A stretch of 48,251 nt of DNA from NCBI RefSeq assembly GCF_000337595.1, contig NZ_AOIL01000052.1, positions 33,910-82,160 on the forward strand. The letters run 5' to 3'. The translations under genes and the position numbers were made by a program. Positions 34,035 to 41,627 of this stretch are shown here, piece by piece. Position 1 is the stretch's first letter. Every line of letters begins with the position of its first letter. The notes under the pieces were generated by a model. The model was given only the letters and a program-made list of their open reading frames with translations. It searched no databases and was not told where the DNA came from. The stretch comes from Natrialba taiwanensis DSM 12281 (GTDB lineage: Archaea > Halobacteriota > Halobacteria > Halobacteriales > Natrialbaceae).

Positions 34035-34191
34035 CTAGTAACAGAGAACAGTTCTCTAGTAGAGTAGACCACTAGATAACGGTAGTCTAGTTACCTCTAG
34101 TAATACTCTTAGATTTGCTAGTAAGATAAAACTAGCTGCTAGTGGTACGGACCGTATTTCCCACCCACCAACATAAATCCCTTCCTTCTAG
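34035..34191. other. Unwinding-element candidate with phased CTAGT array
   Basis: Nine CTAG tetramers (34035, 34056, 34072, 34087, 34097, 34118, 34132, 34139, 34188) occur in 157 bp of A/T-rich DNA. Six read CTAGT on the plus strand (34035, 34056, 34087, 34097, 34118, 34139), at offsets 0, 21, 52, 62, 83 and 104 bp. These are within about 0.5 bp of whole multiples of 10.4 bp. CTAG is usually rare in haloarchaeal DNA. Confidence 0.75.
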
Positions 34192-34226
34192 ATAACCCCC
34201 TCCCCACCCCACCTGTTGTAGCAGTT

Positions 34227-34252
34227 CCAGTCGAAACGAAGGGGTGGGGGGG
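34227..34252 (+). promoter_or_regulatory. Origin recognition box B (plus orientation)
   Basis: CCAGTCGAAACGAAGGGGT followed by seven G. It is the best ORB in the window and mirrors box A across the A/T-rich region, again with the G-string pointing outward. This is the likely high-affinity site for Orc1 encoded next door. Confidence 0.92.
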
Positions 34253-34533
34253 ATCGGTCCGAGTGCGAACTCGCAACGCGCGGCTCGACGCCGTCCGGAT
34301 CATCGCTTCCATCAATCTCACCGCACACTACCGGCAACGACAGCCACCCACGACTCGTGATCCTCGGCGAACCAGTTCCAACTCTCTCGTTCGACCGGCT
34401 CCTGCCCCGAGTACGGTCGGCCTCGAGTCCAATCGGAGTTCACTGACCGGTTGAAAGCGGCGTGCCGAGCCGAACGGCCCCTCACTCAGTCCAGCCGTCG
34501 GACTCATCACCATCCGTGAACTGAAGGGAAGAA

Positions 34534-34540
34534 TTTAATA
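34534..34540 (+). promoter_or_regulatory. Possible TATA element of orc1
   Basis: TTTAATA in a local A/T-rich block about 150 bp before the orc1 ATG. If used, the transcript would have a leader of more than 100 nt that includes box C, giving Orc1 a route to autoregulation. Confidence 0.35.
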
Positions 34541-34657
34541 TCACGCTCTTCCTCTGTTTCGTTTGCATCAACTGGATCCGGATCGCGTTACTGAAACAGT
34601 AGACTAGCCGCTCTGGCTCGTCTATCCTACGAAATCTTCGCTGTCGGGTTCGGATCT

Positions 34658-34678
34658 GCACCCGAAACGAGGGGGTAC
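34658..34678 (+). promoter_or_regulatory. Weak ORB-like box C next to orc1
   Basis: GCACCCGAAACGAGGGGGTAC keeps CGAAACGA and the G-run of boxes A and B but has lost CCAGT. It ends 11 bp before the orc1 start, so Orc1 binding there could block its own expression. Confidence 0.5.
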
Positions 34679-34689
34679 GTGTACGACGA

Positions 34690-36690
34690 ATGTCAGACGA
34701 CGAAATGGACCGAACGAGTTCGGAGACAGTTACAGAGCGGGATGGAACCGAGAACGGCGAATCCGGATCCGATTCGGGTTCTCGTGCCGATATCGATACC
34801 GACACCGTCGATGCCGCATCAGAGGCCGACGCCGATCCCGATATCGATCCACATGCCGAATCCGACTCCGCGGTCGATTCCGATCCCGCTTCCACTGCTG
34901 CTTCGGACCGGCGCGAGAGTCCGAGAACAAACGGAGAGCACTCAGACGTTGGTTCCGAGCACGGCCAGCGCTCACCGTCTGCGGATGCAGAAACACGCAC
35001 GCAGGCACAATCACAGTCACAATCATCGCCACAGTCACAACCGGATACCACCGAACCCGACCGAACGCACGGATTTTCTAACTTGCCGGACACAGAACTC
35101 GGGGACGGCGGCGACGAGGGCGATTCGAACCAAGGGCTGTTCGACGATCTACTGAGCGGCAAACCCATCTTCGAGAACAAAGAGGTTCTGCGGCCGTCCT
35201 ACACACCCCACGAGCTCCCGCATCGAAGCGACCAGATCAACAAGATGGCGACGATTCTGGTCGCCGCACTTCGCGGGGAAACGCCGTCGAACATCCTCAT
35301 CTACGGCAAAACCGGGACCGGCAAGACCGCAAGCGCAAAATTCGTCAGCAAAGAACTCGAGAGCACGTCCCAGAAGTACAGCGTGCCCTGTGATGTCGAG
35401 TACATCAACTGCGAGGTAACCGACACCCAGTATCGAGTTCTCGCTCAGCTTGCGAACAAGTTCATCGAAAAGAACAAGGCTCGGATCGACGACCGGATCG
35501 AGTCACTCGATGCATTGCTCGATCGTATCGAGACGCACGAGAACGGTGAACAAACCTCTATTTCAAATCGAACTGATTCTTCTGAAGCAGCCCCGTCAAG
35601 TGGGGATACTGGGTCACGTCCAGGTGAAGGAACGGGGTACGACTCGACGAATGATCCGTCGACGGATCCGGTTGCCGGCTCGACCGCTACAGCGGACGAT
35701 CACCAGCCCCAGTCCACCGCCCACCCCCTCGATAGTACCGGATTCGACTCGATCGACGCGGTCGAAACACGGATCGAATCCCTGGAAGCGGACAAGGAAT
35801 CCTTCGAAGAGGTCCCGATGACTGGCTGGCCGACAGACCGCGTCTACAGCGTCTTTTTCGACGCCGTCGACTACGACGAACGGGTCGTCGTCATCATGCT
35901 AGACGAGATCGACAAACTCGTCGAGAAAAGCGGTGACGATACCCTGTATAACCTCTCGCGAATGAACTCCGAACTCGAGAACTCGCGCGTTTCGATCATC
36001 GGCATTTCGAACGACCTCAAGTTCACGGACTTTCTCGATCCGCGCGTCAAATCCTCGCTCGGCGAGGAAGAAATCGTCTTCCCGCCCTACGACGCAAACC
36101 AGCTGCGAGACATCCTCCAGCACCGCTCCGAGGTCGCGTTCAAGGACAATGCGCTCTCTTCGGACGTGATTCCACTGTGTGCCGCCTTCGCCGCACAGGA
36201 ACACGGGGACGCCCGCCGCGCCCTCGACTTGCTCCGGACCGCCGGTGAACTCGCAGAGCGCGCCCAGGCGGAGACGGTCGTCGAAGAACACGTCCGCAAG
36301 GCCCAGGACAAGATCGAACTCGACCGCGTCGTCGAGGTCGTGCGCACGCTGCCGACACAGAGCAAACTCGTCCTCTTTGCGATCATCCTGCTCGAGAAAA
36401 ACGGCGTTCACAGCATCAACACGGGCGAAGTGTTCAACATCTACAAGCGCCTCTGTGAGGAGATCGACGCCGACGTGCTCACCCAACGGCGGGTAACCGA
36501 TCTCATCAGTGAACTCGACATGCTCGGGATCGTTAACGCCGTCGTCGTCTCGAAGGGTCGATACGGGCGGACGAAGGAGATCAGCCTCTCGGTGCCGATC
36601 GACGAGACGGAGGCCGTGTTGCTCTCGGATTCGCGCTTGAGCGATATCGACGACATTCAGCCGTTCGTTCAGGCGCGGTTCGAGAACTGA
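34690..36690 (+). CDS. orc1: Orc1/Cdc6 replication initiator
   Basis: A 666-residue AAA+ ATPase that binds ORBs, melts the origin and loads the MCM helicase. Residues 1-148 are a disordered Ser/Asp/Glu/Gln-rich head with Asp-Pro-Asp and Gln-Ser repeats. The conserved protein starts at GLFDDLLSGKPIFENKEVLRPSYTPHELPHRSDQ. Walker A is IYGKTGTGKTASAKF (205-219), Walker B VVIMLDEIDKLV (400-411), and sensor regions are IIGISNDLKFTDFLDPRVKSSL. The C-terminal winged helix spans about 560-666. About 70 low-complexity residues (283-352) are inserted between Walker A and Walker B, which is not an intein because splice residues are absent. Position beside oriC and conservation mark it as the main-origin initiator. 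Confidence 0.96.
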   Translation: MSDDEMDRTSSETVTERDGTENGESGSDSGSRADIDTDTVDAASEADADPDIDPHAESDSAVDSDPASTAASDRRESPRTNGEHSDVGSEHGQRSPSADAETRTQAQSQSQSSPQSQPDTTEPDRTHGFSNLPDTELGDGGDEGDSNQGLFDDLLSGKPIFENKEVLRPSYTPHELPHRSDQINKMATILVAALRGETPSNILIYGKTGTGKTASAKFVSKELESTSQKYSVPCDVEYINCEVTDTQYRVLAQLANKFIEKNKARIDDRIESLDALLDRIETHENGEQTSISNRTDSSEAAPSSGDTGSRPGEGTGYDSTNDPSTDPVAGSTATADDHQPQSTAHPLDSTGFDSIDAVETRIESLEADKESFEEVPMTGWPTDRVYSVFFDAVDYDERVVVIMLDEIDKLVEKSGDDTLYNLSRMNSELENSRVSIIGISNDLKFTDFLDPRVKSSLGEEEIVFPPYDANQLRDILQHRSEVAFKDNALSSDVIPLCAAFAAQEHGDARRALDLLRTAGELAERAQAETVVEEHVRKAQDKIELDRVVEVVRTLPTQSKLVLFAIILLEKNGVHSINTGEVFNIYKRLCEEIDADVLTQRRVTDLISELDMLGIVNAVVVSKGRYGRTKEISLSVPIDETEAVLLSDSRLSDIDDIQPFVQARFEN

Positions 36691-36777
36691 CGTTCCTGCA
36701 GTGGGTCAGCAATTGGCACTTCTTGTGCGGTCGGAACTGTCGAAGCATAGATATCGCTGGACTCGCTTCGACAGCAT

Positions 36778-37353
36778 ATGGAACGACGAACGGTGCTTTC
36801 GATGGCCGGTGCAACCGGTGGGATGCTCGCGCTGAGCGGTTGTCTCTCGAATGGCGGACTGTTCGGATCGAACGATCGGATCAATAAGAACGGCGAGATC
36901 GCGATCACGGTCGACGGCGAATCGTTCGAGACGAAATCTCAGTTCCAGTCCGAAAACGTCGATAACGAGTCCGCTTCTTTTCACCTCCACGAATCGAACG
37001 GCCGCTGGTACATGGAGGGCAAGGAACCGGTGACGGTTGCGGAAGGGATCGACTTGCTTCCCTCCTTCGAGTTCGAAACGGTATCCGGATCGCCTGTCGT
37101 GACGATCGAAGGCACGGAATACGATGCGGGCGAGTCGGGGACGGAAATTTCGGTCAGACTCGACGGAGAGGAGATCGATCCGACAGAGCACGAACCTGTA
37201 GATGGGGAGGAAATCAGTGTCGAGATCACGACCGAGTCCGAGACCGAAACCGAGACCGAGACGGCGGACGACGATGCGGCAGATGAAACGAATGCGGCGG
37301 ACGAGACTGGCGCTGCGAACGAAACGGAATCTACGTCGGACGGAGAGAACTGA
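36778..37353 (+). CDS. Secreted lipoprotein of unknown function
   Basis: A 191-residue exported protein. The N-terminus ERRTVLSMAGATGGMLALSGC has a twin-arginine motif and a lipobox, so Tat export and lipid anchoring at the conserved Cys are expected. The folded part (about 35-145) alternates short strands (GEIAITVDGESFETKSQFQSE, FHLHESNGRWYMEGKEPVTVAEGIDLL). The last ~45 residues are an acidic Thr/Glu/Ala tract with TETETET. No family is recognised. It follows orc1 by 87 bp on the same strand but probably has its own promoter (A/T block near 36747). Confidence 0.82.
   Translation: MERRTVLSMAGATGGMLALSGCLSNGGLFGSNDRINKNGEIAITVDGESFETKSQFQSENVDNESASFHLHESNGRWYMEGKEPVTVAEGIDLLPSFEFETVSGSPVVTIEGTEYDAGESGTEISVRLDGEEIDPTEHEPVDGEEISVEITTESETETETETADDDAADETNAADETGAANETESTSDGEN
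37222..37262 (+). repeat. Hexanucleotide (Thr-Glu)n tract in the lipoprotein gene
   Basis: Repeats of the ACCGAG / ACCGAA type encode TESETETETETA at the start of the acidic tail, the same type of tract as in ilvA and the signal peptidase gene. Confidence 0.75.
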
Positions 37354-37436
37354 AAAGTAAAGCGGATGGTCGACGTATCGTCGCCATAGAAGAACGGATC
37401 GAACCGCAGTCGGTAACGGGGCGTGTTGCCGTCGTT

Positions 37437-38540
37437 TTACGATCGATACCGACCCGCCACAGCGACGAGGCCGGCGCTTGCCCCGACTCCCGCGCCGGTC
37501 ACCGCCTCGACGCTAGCGAGACCGAACGGTGCGACGCCGGGCACCGACGGCGCGAGCATACCGCCGAAGAAGCTATCGAAGAAAAGGCGGATGTGGCCGA
37601 GTAACGGAATCCGGTACATTGCTTTTCCGGTGACCCAGTCCGGGCGGACGACAGTCGTCCTGGCACCGCCCTTGTACTGGTCATACCCGCTGTTATCGTC
37701 GCCTTTTGTCACGAACCCGTCGTGTGGGGCCGGGCAGGTGCGAACCTGATTACAGGTCACATCGCCGACGATGTCCTCGTCCGCCTTCGTCTGGATCCAG
37801 TTTTCGTCCTCCTCGACCCAGAAGTGGGCGCGGTGGATCACCGGCGTCTGCCGTGAATCGCCGTTCGGGAGGAAGACGATGACGTCACCGGAGCCACCGA
37901 ACTTGTCGTACCCGCTCTCCTGTGCGTTCTCGCGCGTGACTATCCCAGTCCCGTCGATGGGGTTGTCGCCGACGAACCGGTCGTCGTCGACGACGAACAC
38001 GAGATCACCACGCTGCATATTCGGCTCCATACTCCCGCTCTCGACGGCGACCAGCGGCGGCCAGATACCGCTGACAGCAAACAGGAGCAATCCGACCGCC
38101 GCGACGATCGCAACGCTGCTCAATACGTCTCTGACGACGACGACACTGCCGTCGTCCGACCGCAGGAACCAGCGGATAAGTCCGTCGTCCTCGATCGTGA
38201 CACCACTCCCATCACCGGCACCATCTCTGTCGGTGGTTCCCCCGTTCGATCCGGTTCGTGCGCCCGAGCGAGCGCTCGTGTGCCCGTCCTCGGTCTCGGT
38301 CTCCGTCTCAGTTTCAGTTTCAGTCTCGGTCGCTGAACTCGTCTCGGCCGAGTTCACCGCCGGACCTGTCGGTTGATCGCGGTCGTACTCGCGCTCGTCA
38401 CCGCCGGTCGTGTGTGCGGGGGGGTCGGGAGTGTCAGAGCGGTCAGTTGGCCCACGATCGTCAGTATCGTCCCACGCGGAGCCATCACCACTGCGGTCAC
38501 CACCATTGTCATCGGTACCACCCGAATCAGGGCCGCTCAT
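37437..38540 (-). CDS. sec11: Sec11-type signal peptidase I
   Basis: A 367-residue membrane serine protease that removes Sec signal peptides outside the membrane. The ER/archaeal-type Ser-His-Asp residues are present: nucleophile in VAVESGSMEPNMQRGDLVFV, His in TPVIHRAHFWVE and Asp in GFVTKGDDNSGYDQY. One membrane helix (SSVAIVAAVGLLLFAVSGIW) precedes the Ser, and a second hydrophobic stretch with Gly/Ala closes the protein. The N-terminal ~140 residues are a disordered, acidic, Thr/Asp/Gly-rich head, longer than in most homologues. The start at 38540 (MSGPDSGGTDDN) is preferred over one nine codons earlier. It is convergent with the lipoprotein gene. Confidence 0.9.
   Translation of the reverse strand: MSGPDSGGTDDNGGDRSGDGSAWDDTDDRGPTDRSDTPDPPAHTTGGDEREYDRDQPTGPAVNSAETSSATETETETETETETEDGHTSARSGARTGSNGGTTDRDGAGDGSGVTIEDDGLIRWFLRSDDGSVVVVRDVLSSVAIVAAVGLLLFAVSGIWPPLVAVESGSMEPNMQRGDLVFVVDDDRFVGDNPIDGTGIVTRENAQESGYDKFGGSGDVIVFLPNGDSRQTPVIHRAHFWVEEDENWIQTKADEDIVGDVTCNQVRTCPAPHDGFVTKGDDNSGYDQYKGGARTTVVRPDWVTGKAMYRIPLLGHIRLFFDSFFGGMLAPSVPGVAPFGLASVEAVTGAGVGASAGLVAVAGRYRS
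38288..38340 (-). repeat. Hexanucleotide (Thr-Glu)n tract in sec11
   Basis: Six or more units of the ACTGAG/ACGGAG type in the coding strand encode TETETETETETE in the disordered head of the signal peptidase. Confidence 0.8.
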
Positions 38541-38671
38541 CGTCCCTGGTTTTGCCGGGGTTCGCAATCAACTTTCTGCTCGTGGCTCCCGGACCGTCCG
38601 AACTCGAACGCGTCGCCGGGAACGATAACTGATCCGCTACCCTTTTCTCTCCGGTCACGAATACGAATCGT

Positions 38672-40258
38672 GTGCCACTCGAGGGGGCAGCCAGGATCGT
38701 CAGCGAACTCACGAGCCGCGGGTACAACGCCGAGCGAGAGGCCGTCACGAAGATCGCGTCGGCGGAGAATCCGCCCGCGGTGCTCGACCGCGTCGTCGAT
38801 GAACTGCCGGCAGACGCACTCGTCGTTCGAACTGCCCATGTCGATACGGTCCTGACGGCCGCGGCGCGCCCCTCACCGGCGACCGATCCGGATCGTCCGT
38901 CCGAACCGCTCGACTCGAAACAAGGGGGCACTCGAAACGGAACATCACCCTCTGCTTCAACTGGAGTAGAGACAACCGATACACACGATTCTGCGGTCGG
39001 TTCTCCAGTCGAAACAGGGGGGTCTCACATCGAGCGCGAGGTCGACCTCTCGAAGCGGTCGCTCGAAATCGCCGGTGACATGACCGGCCAGAGCACGGGG
39101 ACTGGCGCGTACGAGGATTTCGTGTCCGTCTTTCGGGATCGACTCGACCGACTCGGCGGCAAGCTCCGCGGCCGGGTCAATCACCGCCCCGCGACGGCCA
39201 TCCAGAGCATGCCGGGCGGGAGCGAGGCCGGGATGGTCGGGCTGGTCAACGACATCCGCTCGACCGCGAGCGGCCACTGGCTGATCGAACTCGAAGACGC
39301 GACGGGGACCTTTCCATGGCTCGTGATGAAAGACCGCGAGTTCGCTGATCTGGTCGATCAGTTACTCTGTGATGAGGTGCTGGCGATGGAGGGAACGCTC
39401 TCGGACGATGCGGGGATCGCGTTCGTCGATTCGCTGTACTTCCCCGACGTGCCCCGCACGCACGAGCCGTCGACGGCCGATCGCCACGTCCAGGCGGCGT
39501 TGATCAGCGACGTCCACGTCGGCAGCCAGGAGTTCATGGCCGACGCCTGGAACGCCTTCGCCGACTGGCTGCATACGGAGCAGGCCCAGCACGTCGAGTA
39601 CCTGTTACTTGCGGGCGACATGGTCGAAGGGGTCGGGGTCTATCCGGACCAGGACGACGAACTCGATATCGTCGACATCTACGAGCAGTACGAGGCATTC
39701 AACGAGCACCTCAAGCGGGTGCCCGGGGATCTGGATATCGTGATGATCCCGGGCAACCACGACGCGGTTCGGCTGGCGGAACCGCAGCCGGGCTTCGATG
39801 AGACGCTCCGTGACATCATGTCCGCACACGATCCGCAGATCGTGAGCAATCCGTCGATGGTGACGGTCGAGAGCGTCTCCGTCCTGATGTATCACGGCGT
39901 CTCGCTGGACGAAGTAATCGCCGAACTTCCGGAGGAGAAAGCGAGTTACGAGGACCCGCACAAGGCGATGTACCAGCTGCTCAAGAAACGCCACGTCGCG
40001 CCGCAGTTTGGGGGCCATACGAGGCTCGCCCCCGAGGAGAAAGATTACCTCGTCATGGACGAGGTACCCGACATCTTCCACACCGGTCACGTCCACAAAC
40101 TCGGCTTCGGGAAGTATCACAACGTGCTCGCGATCAACTCGGGCTGCTGGCAGGCCCAGACCGAGTTCCAGAAGAGCGTCAACATCGATCCTGACTCCGG
40201 TTACGCGCCGATCGTCGACCTCGATACGCTCGACGTGACGGTTCAGAAGTTCAGCTGA
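38672..40258 (+). CDS. polB: DNA polymerase D small subunit DP1
   Basis: Exonuclease/processivity subunit (528 residues) of the archaeal replicative polymerase D; partner DP2 is not in the window. The catalytic Mre11-like phosphoesterase motifs are ALISDVHVGSQEF, LLAGDMVEGVGVYPDQ, VMIPGNHDAVRLAEP and PDIFHTGHVHKLGF. Upstream of these is an OB-fold (about 180-260), and before it a disordered linker of ~60 residues (about 70-130, rich in Ser, Thr, Gly). The start is GTG at 38672, supported by the conserved N-terminus PLEGAARIVSELTSRGYNAEREAV. The linker DNA contains three ORB-like sites. The gene is divergent from sec11 (131-bp gap) and lies within 5 kb of oriC. Confidence 0.95.
   Translation: MPLEGAARIVSELTSRGYNAEREAVTKIASAENPPAVLDRVVDELPADALVVRTAHVDTVLTAAARPSPATDPDRPSEPLDSKQGGTRNGTSPSASTGVETTDTHDSAVGSPVETGGSHIEREVDLSKRSLEIAGDMTGQSTGTGAYEDFVSVFRDRLDRLGGKLRGRVNHRPATAIQSMPGGSEAGMVGLVNDIRSTASGHWLIELEDATGTFPWLVMKDREFADLVDQLLCDEVLAMEGTLSDDAGIAFVDSLYFPDVPRTHEPSTADRHVQAALISDVHVGSQEFMADAWNAFADWLHTEQAQHVEYLLLAGDMVEGVGVYPDQDDELDIVDIYEQYEAFNEHLKRVPGDLDIVMIPGNHDAVRLAEPQPGFDETLRDIMSAHDPQIVSNPSMVTVESVSVLMYHGVSLDEVIAELPEEKASYEDPHKAMYQLLKKRHVAPQFGGHTRLAPEEKDYLVMDEVPDIFHTGHVHKLGFGKYHNVLAINSGCWQAQTEFQKSVNIDPDSGYAPIVDLDTLDVTVQKFS
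38911..38930 (+). promoter_or_regulatory. ORB-like site 1 in polB
   Basis: CGACTCGAAACAAGGGGGCA shares TCGAAACAA and the five-G run with oriC box B. It lies in the sequence coding for the disordered linker of DP1. Confidence 0.4.
38947..38966 (-). promoter_or_regulatory. ORB-like site 2 in polB (inverted)
   Basis: The minus strand reads CTCCAGTTGAAGCAGAGGGT. The core CCAGTTGAA and the A-G-A-GGG tail match the oriC boxes, with one change in AAAC. It faces site 3 in inverted orientation 38 bp away. Confidence 0.5.
39005..39023 (+). promoter_or_regulatory. ORB-like site 3 in polB
   Basis: CCAGTCGAAACAGGGGGGT is identical to oriC box B over CCAGTCGAAAC and has a six-G run. It is the strongest match outside oriC and lies inside the linker-coding part of polB. 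Confidence 0.6.
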
Positions 40259-40367
40259 TCCGCTCGTTGCGTTCTTTGCGTCGCTTGCGTCCGTCTCGCC
40301 GTTCGCGCCGGTTCCGGTTTCCGTCGGGTGACGGCAGTGACCGTCGCATTCCCGGCATCAACCGCAG

Positions 40368-40982
40368 TTATGGCTCTTCTTCGACGACCAACTGCGTTCG
40401 GATGTATTCTGAGAGTTCGTCTCGCGCGGCACGAACCGGTTCGTCGTTTCCCGTCGTGACGCGTTGCATTTGTGCGCCGTTGATCGTCGCAACGACGAAC
40501 GCGGCGGTTCGTTCCGGATCGACCGGCCGGAAGACGCCGCTCTCGATGCCGTCGCGGACGATGTCGGCGAGGTGCTCGCGGAAGAAGTCGTCCGTATCGG
40601 CGAACTGCGTACGGAAGGCGTCGTCGTACGGTGCCTGTCCGCGAAGGGCGGTGAGCGCGCCGAGGAAGTCAGTGTGGTTCGAGTCGAAACTTCCGAGGGA
40701 GTACTCGACGATCATCCGCAACTGCTCGCGGGCGTCGTCGAAGCCGTCGGTCGGCACGTCGGCCTTGAACCGCTCGAGGAGGAACTCGAGGAAGGCAACG
40801 AGCAACTCATCTTTGCCGTCGTAGTGCTGGTAGATGAGCGATTTGCTCTTCGGGAACTCGTCGCCGATGCGCTGGATCGTCAGGTCCGAATAGCCGTGTT
40901 TCTGGAGCGCATCGTAGGTCGCTTTCATCATTTCGGTGCGCGTCTCGTCGGGTGACGATTCGAACGGATCGGGTGCATCCAT
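40368..40982 (-). CDS. TetR/AcrR-family regulator
   Basis: A 204-residue dimeric repressor. The N-terminal DNA-binding domain shows ATYDALQKHGYSDLTIQRIGDEFPKSKSLIYQHYDGKDELLVAFLEFL with the conserved Tyr-x-His-x-Tyr after helix 3. The C-terminal helical domain (FDDAREQLRMIVEYSLGSFDSN to EPVRAARDELSEYIRTQLV) would bind an unknown ligand. The start MDAPDPFESS is preferred because it lies directly next to the palindromic operator; a start four codons upstream would lie within it. Targets beyond itself are unknown; adjacent genes are convergent polB and a GNAT-like gene. Confidence 0.93.
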   Translation of the reverse strand: MDAPDPFESSPDETRTEMMKATYDALQKHGYSDLTIQRIGDEFPKSKSLIYQHYDGKDELLVAFLEFLLERFKADVPTDGFDDAREQLRMIVEYSLGSFDSNHTDFLGALTALRGQAPYDDAFRTQFADTDDFFREHLADIVRDGIESGVFRPVDPERTAAFVVATINGAQMQRVTTGNDEPVRAARDELSEYIRTQLVVEEEP

Positions 40983-40998
40983 ATGAATGAACATTCAT
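40983..40998. promoter_or_regulatory. TetR-type operator abutting the regulator's start codon
   Basis: ATGAATGAACATTCAT has perfect 7-bp arms around AA, the usual 16-bp shape of TetR operators. It touches the ATG of the regulator gene, so binding would stop its transcription. Confidence 0.8.
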
Positions 40999-41149
40999 TT
41001 ACTAGCTATATAGCTTGCCACTTCCTCCGGCTACCCGTGCGCGAGACGAATCGCAATCGATACGACCCACATCGAACTGACGGGCGCTGGCGGGACGGCG
41101 GGCGGTCTGTCGTCCGCGGCTTCGCTCACGCGCAGAGTTCGCGGTACCC

Positions 41150-41593
41150 CTACGGTTCGAGTCGAAACCGTACTGTCGGCGAGCCGTCGAACTGCGGTCC
41201 TCGACCCTGTTTCTTGAAGCCGAGTTCTTCGGCGGCGGTCTCGATCGAGTTCGTCTCGGGGGCGACGAGTACTTCGACGGCCATCGACTCGCCCTCGGCG
41301 AATCGGACCGGTTCCGCGAGGAGGCGTTTGCAGGCGTCGCTCGTCCCGTCGAGTTGCGTGACGTGGACGGTGTCCTCGCGCGCGTCGAAGCTAATGAATC
41401 CGAGCAGGTCCTCGGGATCGGAGCCGCTGTACTGTGACTCTGAACTCGAGATGTCGGCGTTCGGGTCGCGGCTGCTGTCTTCTGCGACGCGGACAGTGCG
41501 GTCGTGGACGAGATTCTGCATCACGTCTGTCGGGGAGTCGGCGATTGCCGCCAGCGCGTCCGCGTCGGCTTCGAGTGCATCCCGTACGTTCAT
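41150..41593 (-). CDS. GNAT-like protein
   Basis: A 147-residue protein. It begins MNVRDALEADADALAAIADSPTDVMQNLVHDRTVRVAED, the first strand and helix of an acetyltransferase fold, and continues with GFISFDAREDTVHVTQLDGTSDACKRLL, FAEGESMAVEVLVAPETNSIETAAEELGFKKQGRGPQF. The classic R/QxxGxG/A acetyl-CoA loop is not clear, so activity is doubtful. A TATA element lies 25-34 bp upstream. Frames extending further upstream on this strand are not supported. Confidence 0.75.
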   Translation of the reverse strand: MNVRDALEADADALAAIADSPTDVMQNLVHDRTVRVAEDSSRDPNADISSSESQYSGSDPEDLLGFISFDAREDTVHVTQLDGTSDACKRLLAEPVRFAEGESMAVEVLVAPETNSIETAAEELGFKKQGRGPQFDGSPTVRFRLEP

Positions 41594-41617
41594 CAGTGTG
41601 TGGTAATGGCATGCACA

Positions 41618-41627
41618 AATATAAATC
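41618..41627 (-). promoter_or_regulatory. TATA element of the GNAT-like gene
   Basis: The minus strand reads ATTTATATTT, a near-consensus haloarchaeal TATA box, 25-34 bp before the ATG at 41593. The transcript is probably leaderless. Confidence 0.65.

Larger units (their letters stand above)
33549..34689. other. Chromosomal replication origin (oriC) region
   Basis: A 1.1-kb non-coding interval between the divergent oapABC operon and orc1. It contains two strong ORBs in inverted orientation (33891-33919 and 34227-34252), an intervening A/T-rich stretch (33930-34200) that is the likely unwinding element, a weaker ORB beside orc1 (34658-34678) and A/T-rich promoter sequence near 34534. The gene order is that of oriC1 in Haloferax, Haloarcula and Natrinema relatives. 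Short frames inside cross the ORBs and are not genes. Confidence 0.92.

Noticed and set aside
33825..34321. Short frames inside oriC (33825-34067 and 34139-34321)
   Set aside because: They read through ORBs and the CTAGT array, have no conserved features and lie in a region expected to be non-coding.
35536..35745. Low-complexity insertion in Orc1 considered as an intein
   Set aside because: There is no Cys/Ser at its start and no His-Asn at its end, and it is far too short and disordered.
28550..39023. Recurring GTTTCAACTGG / CCAGTCGAAAC motifs considered as CRISPR repeats
   Set aside because: They are short, in both orientations, unevenly spaced and lack uniform spacers; they match ORB cores instead.
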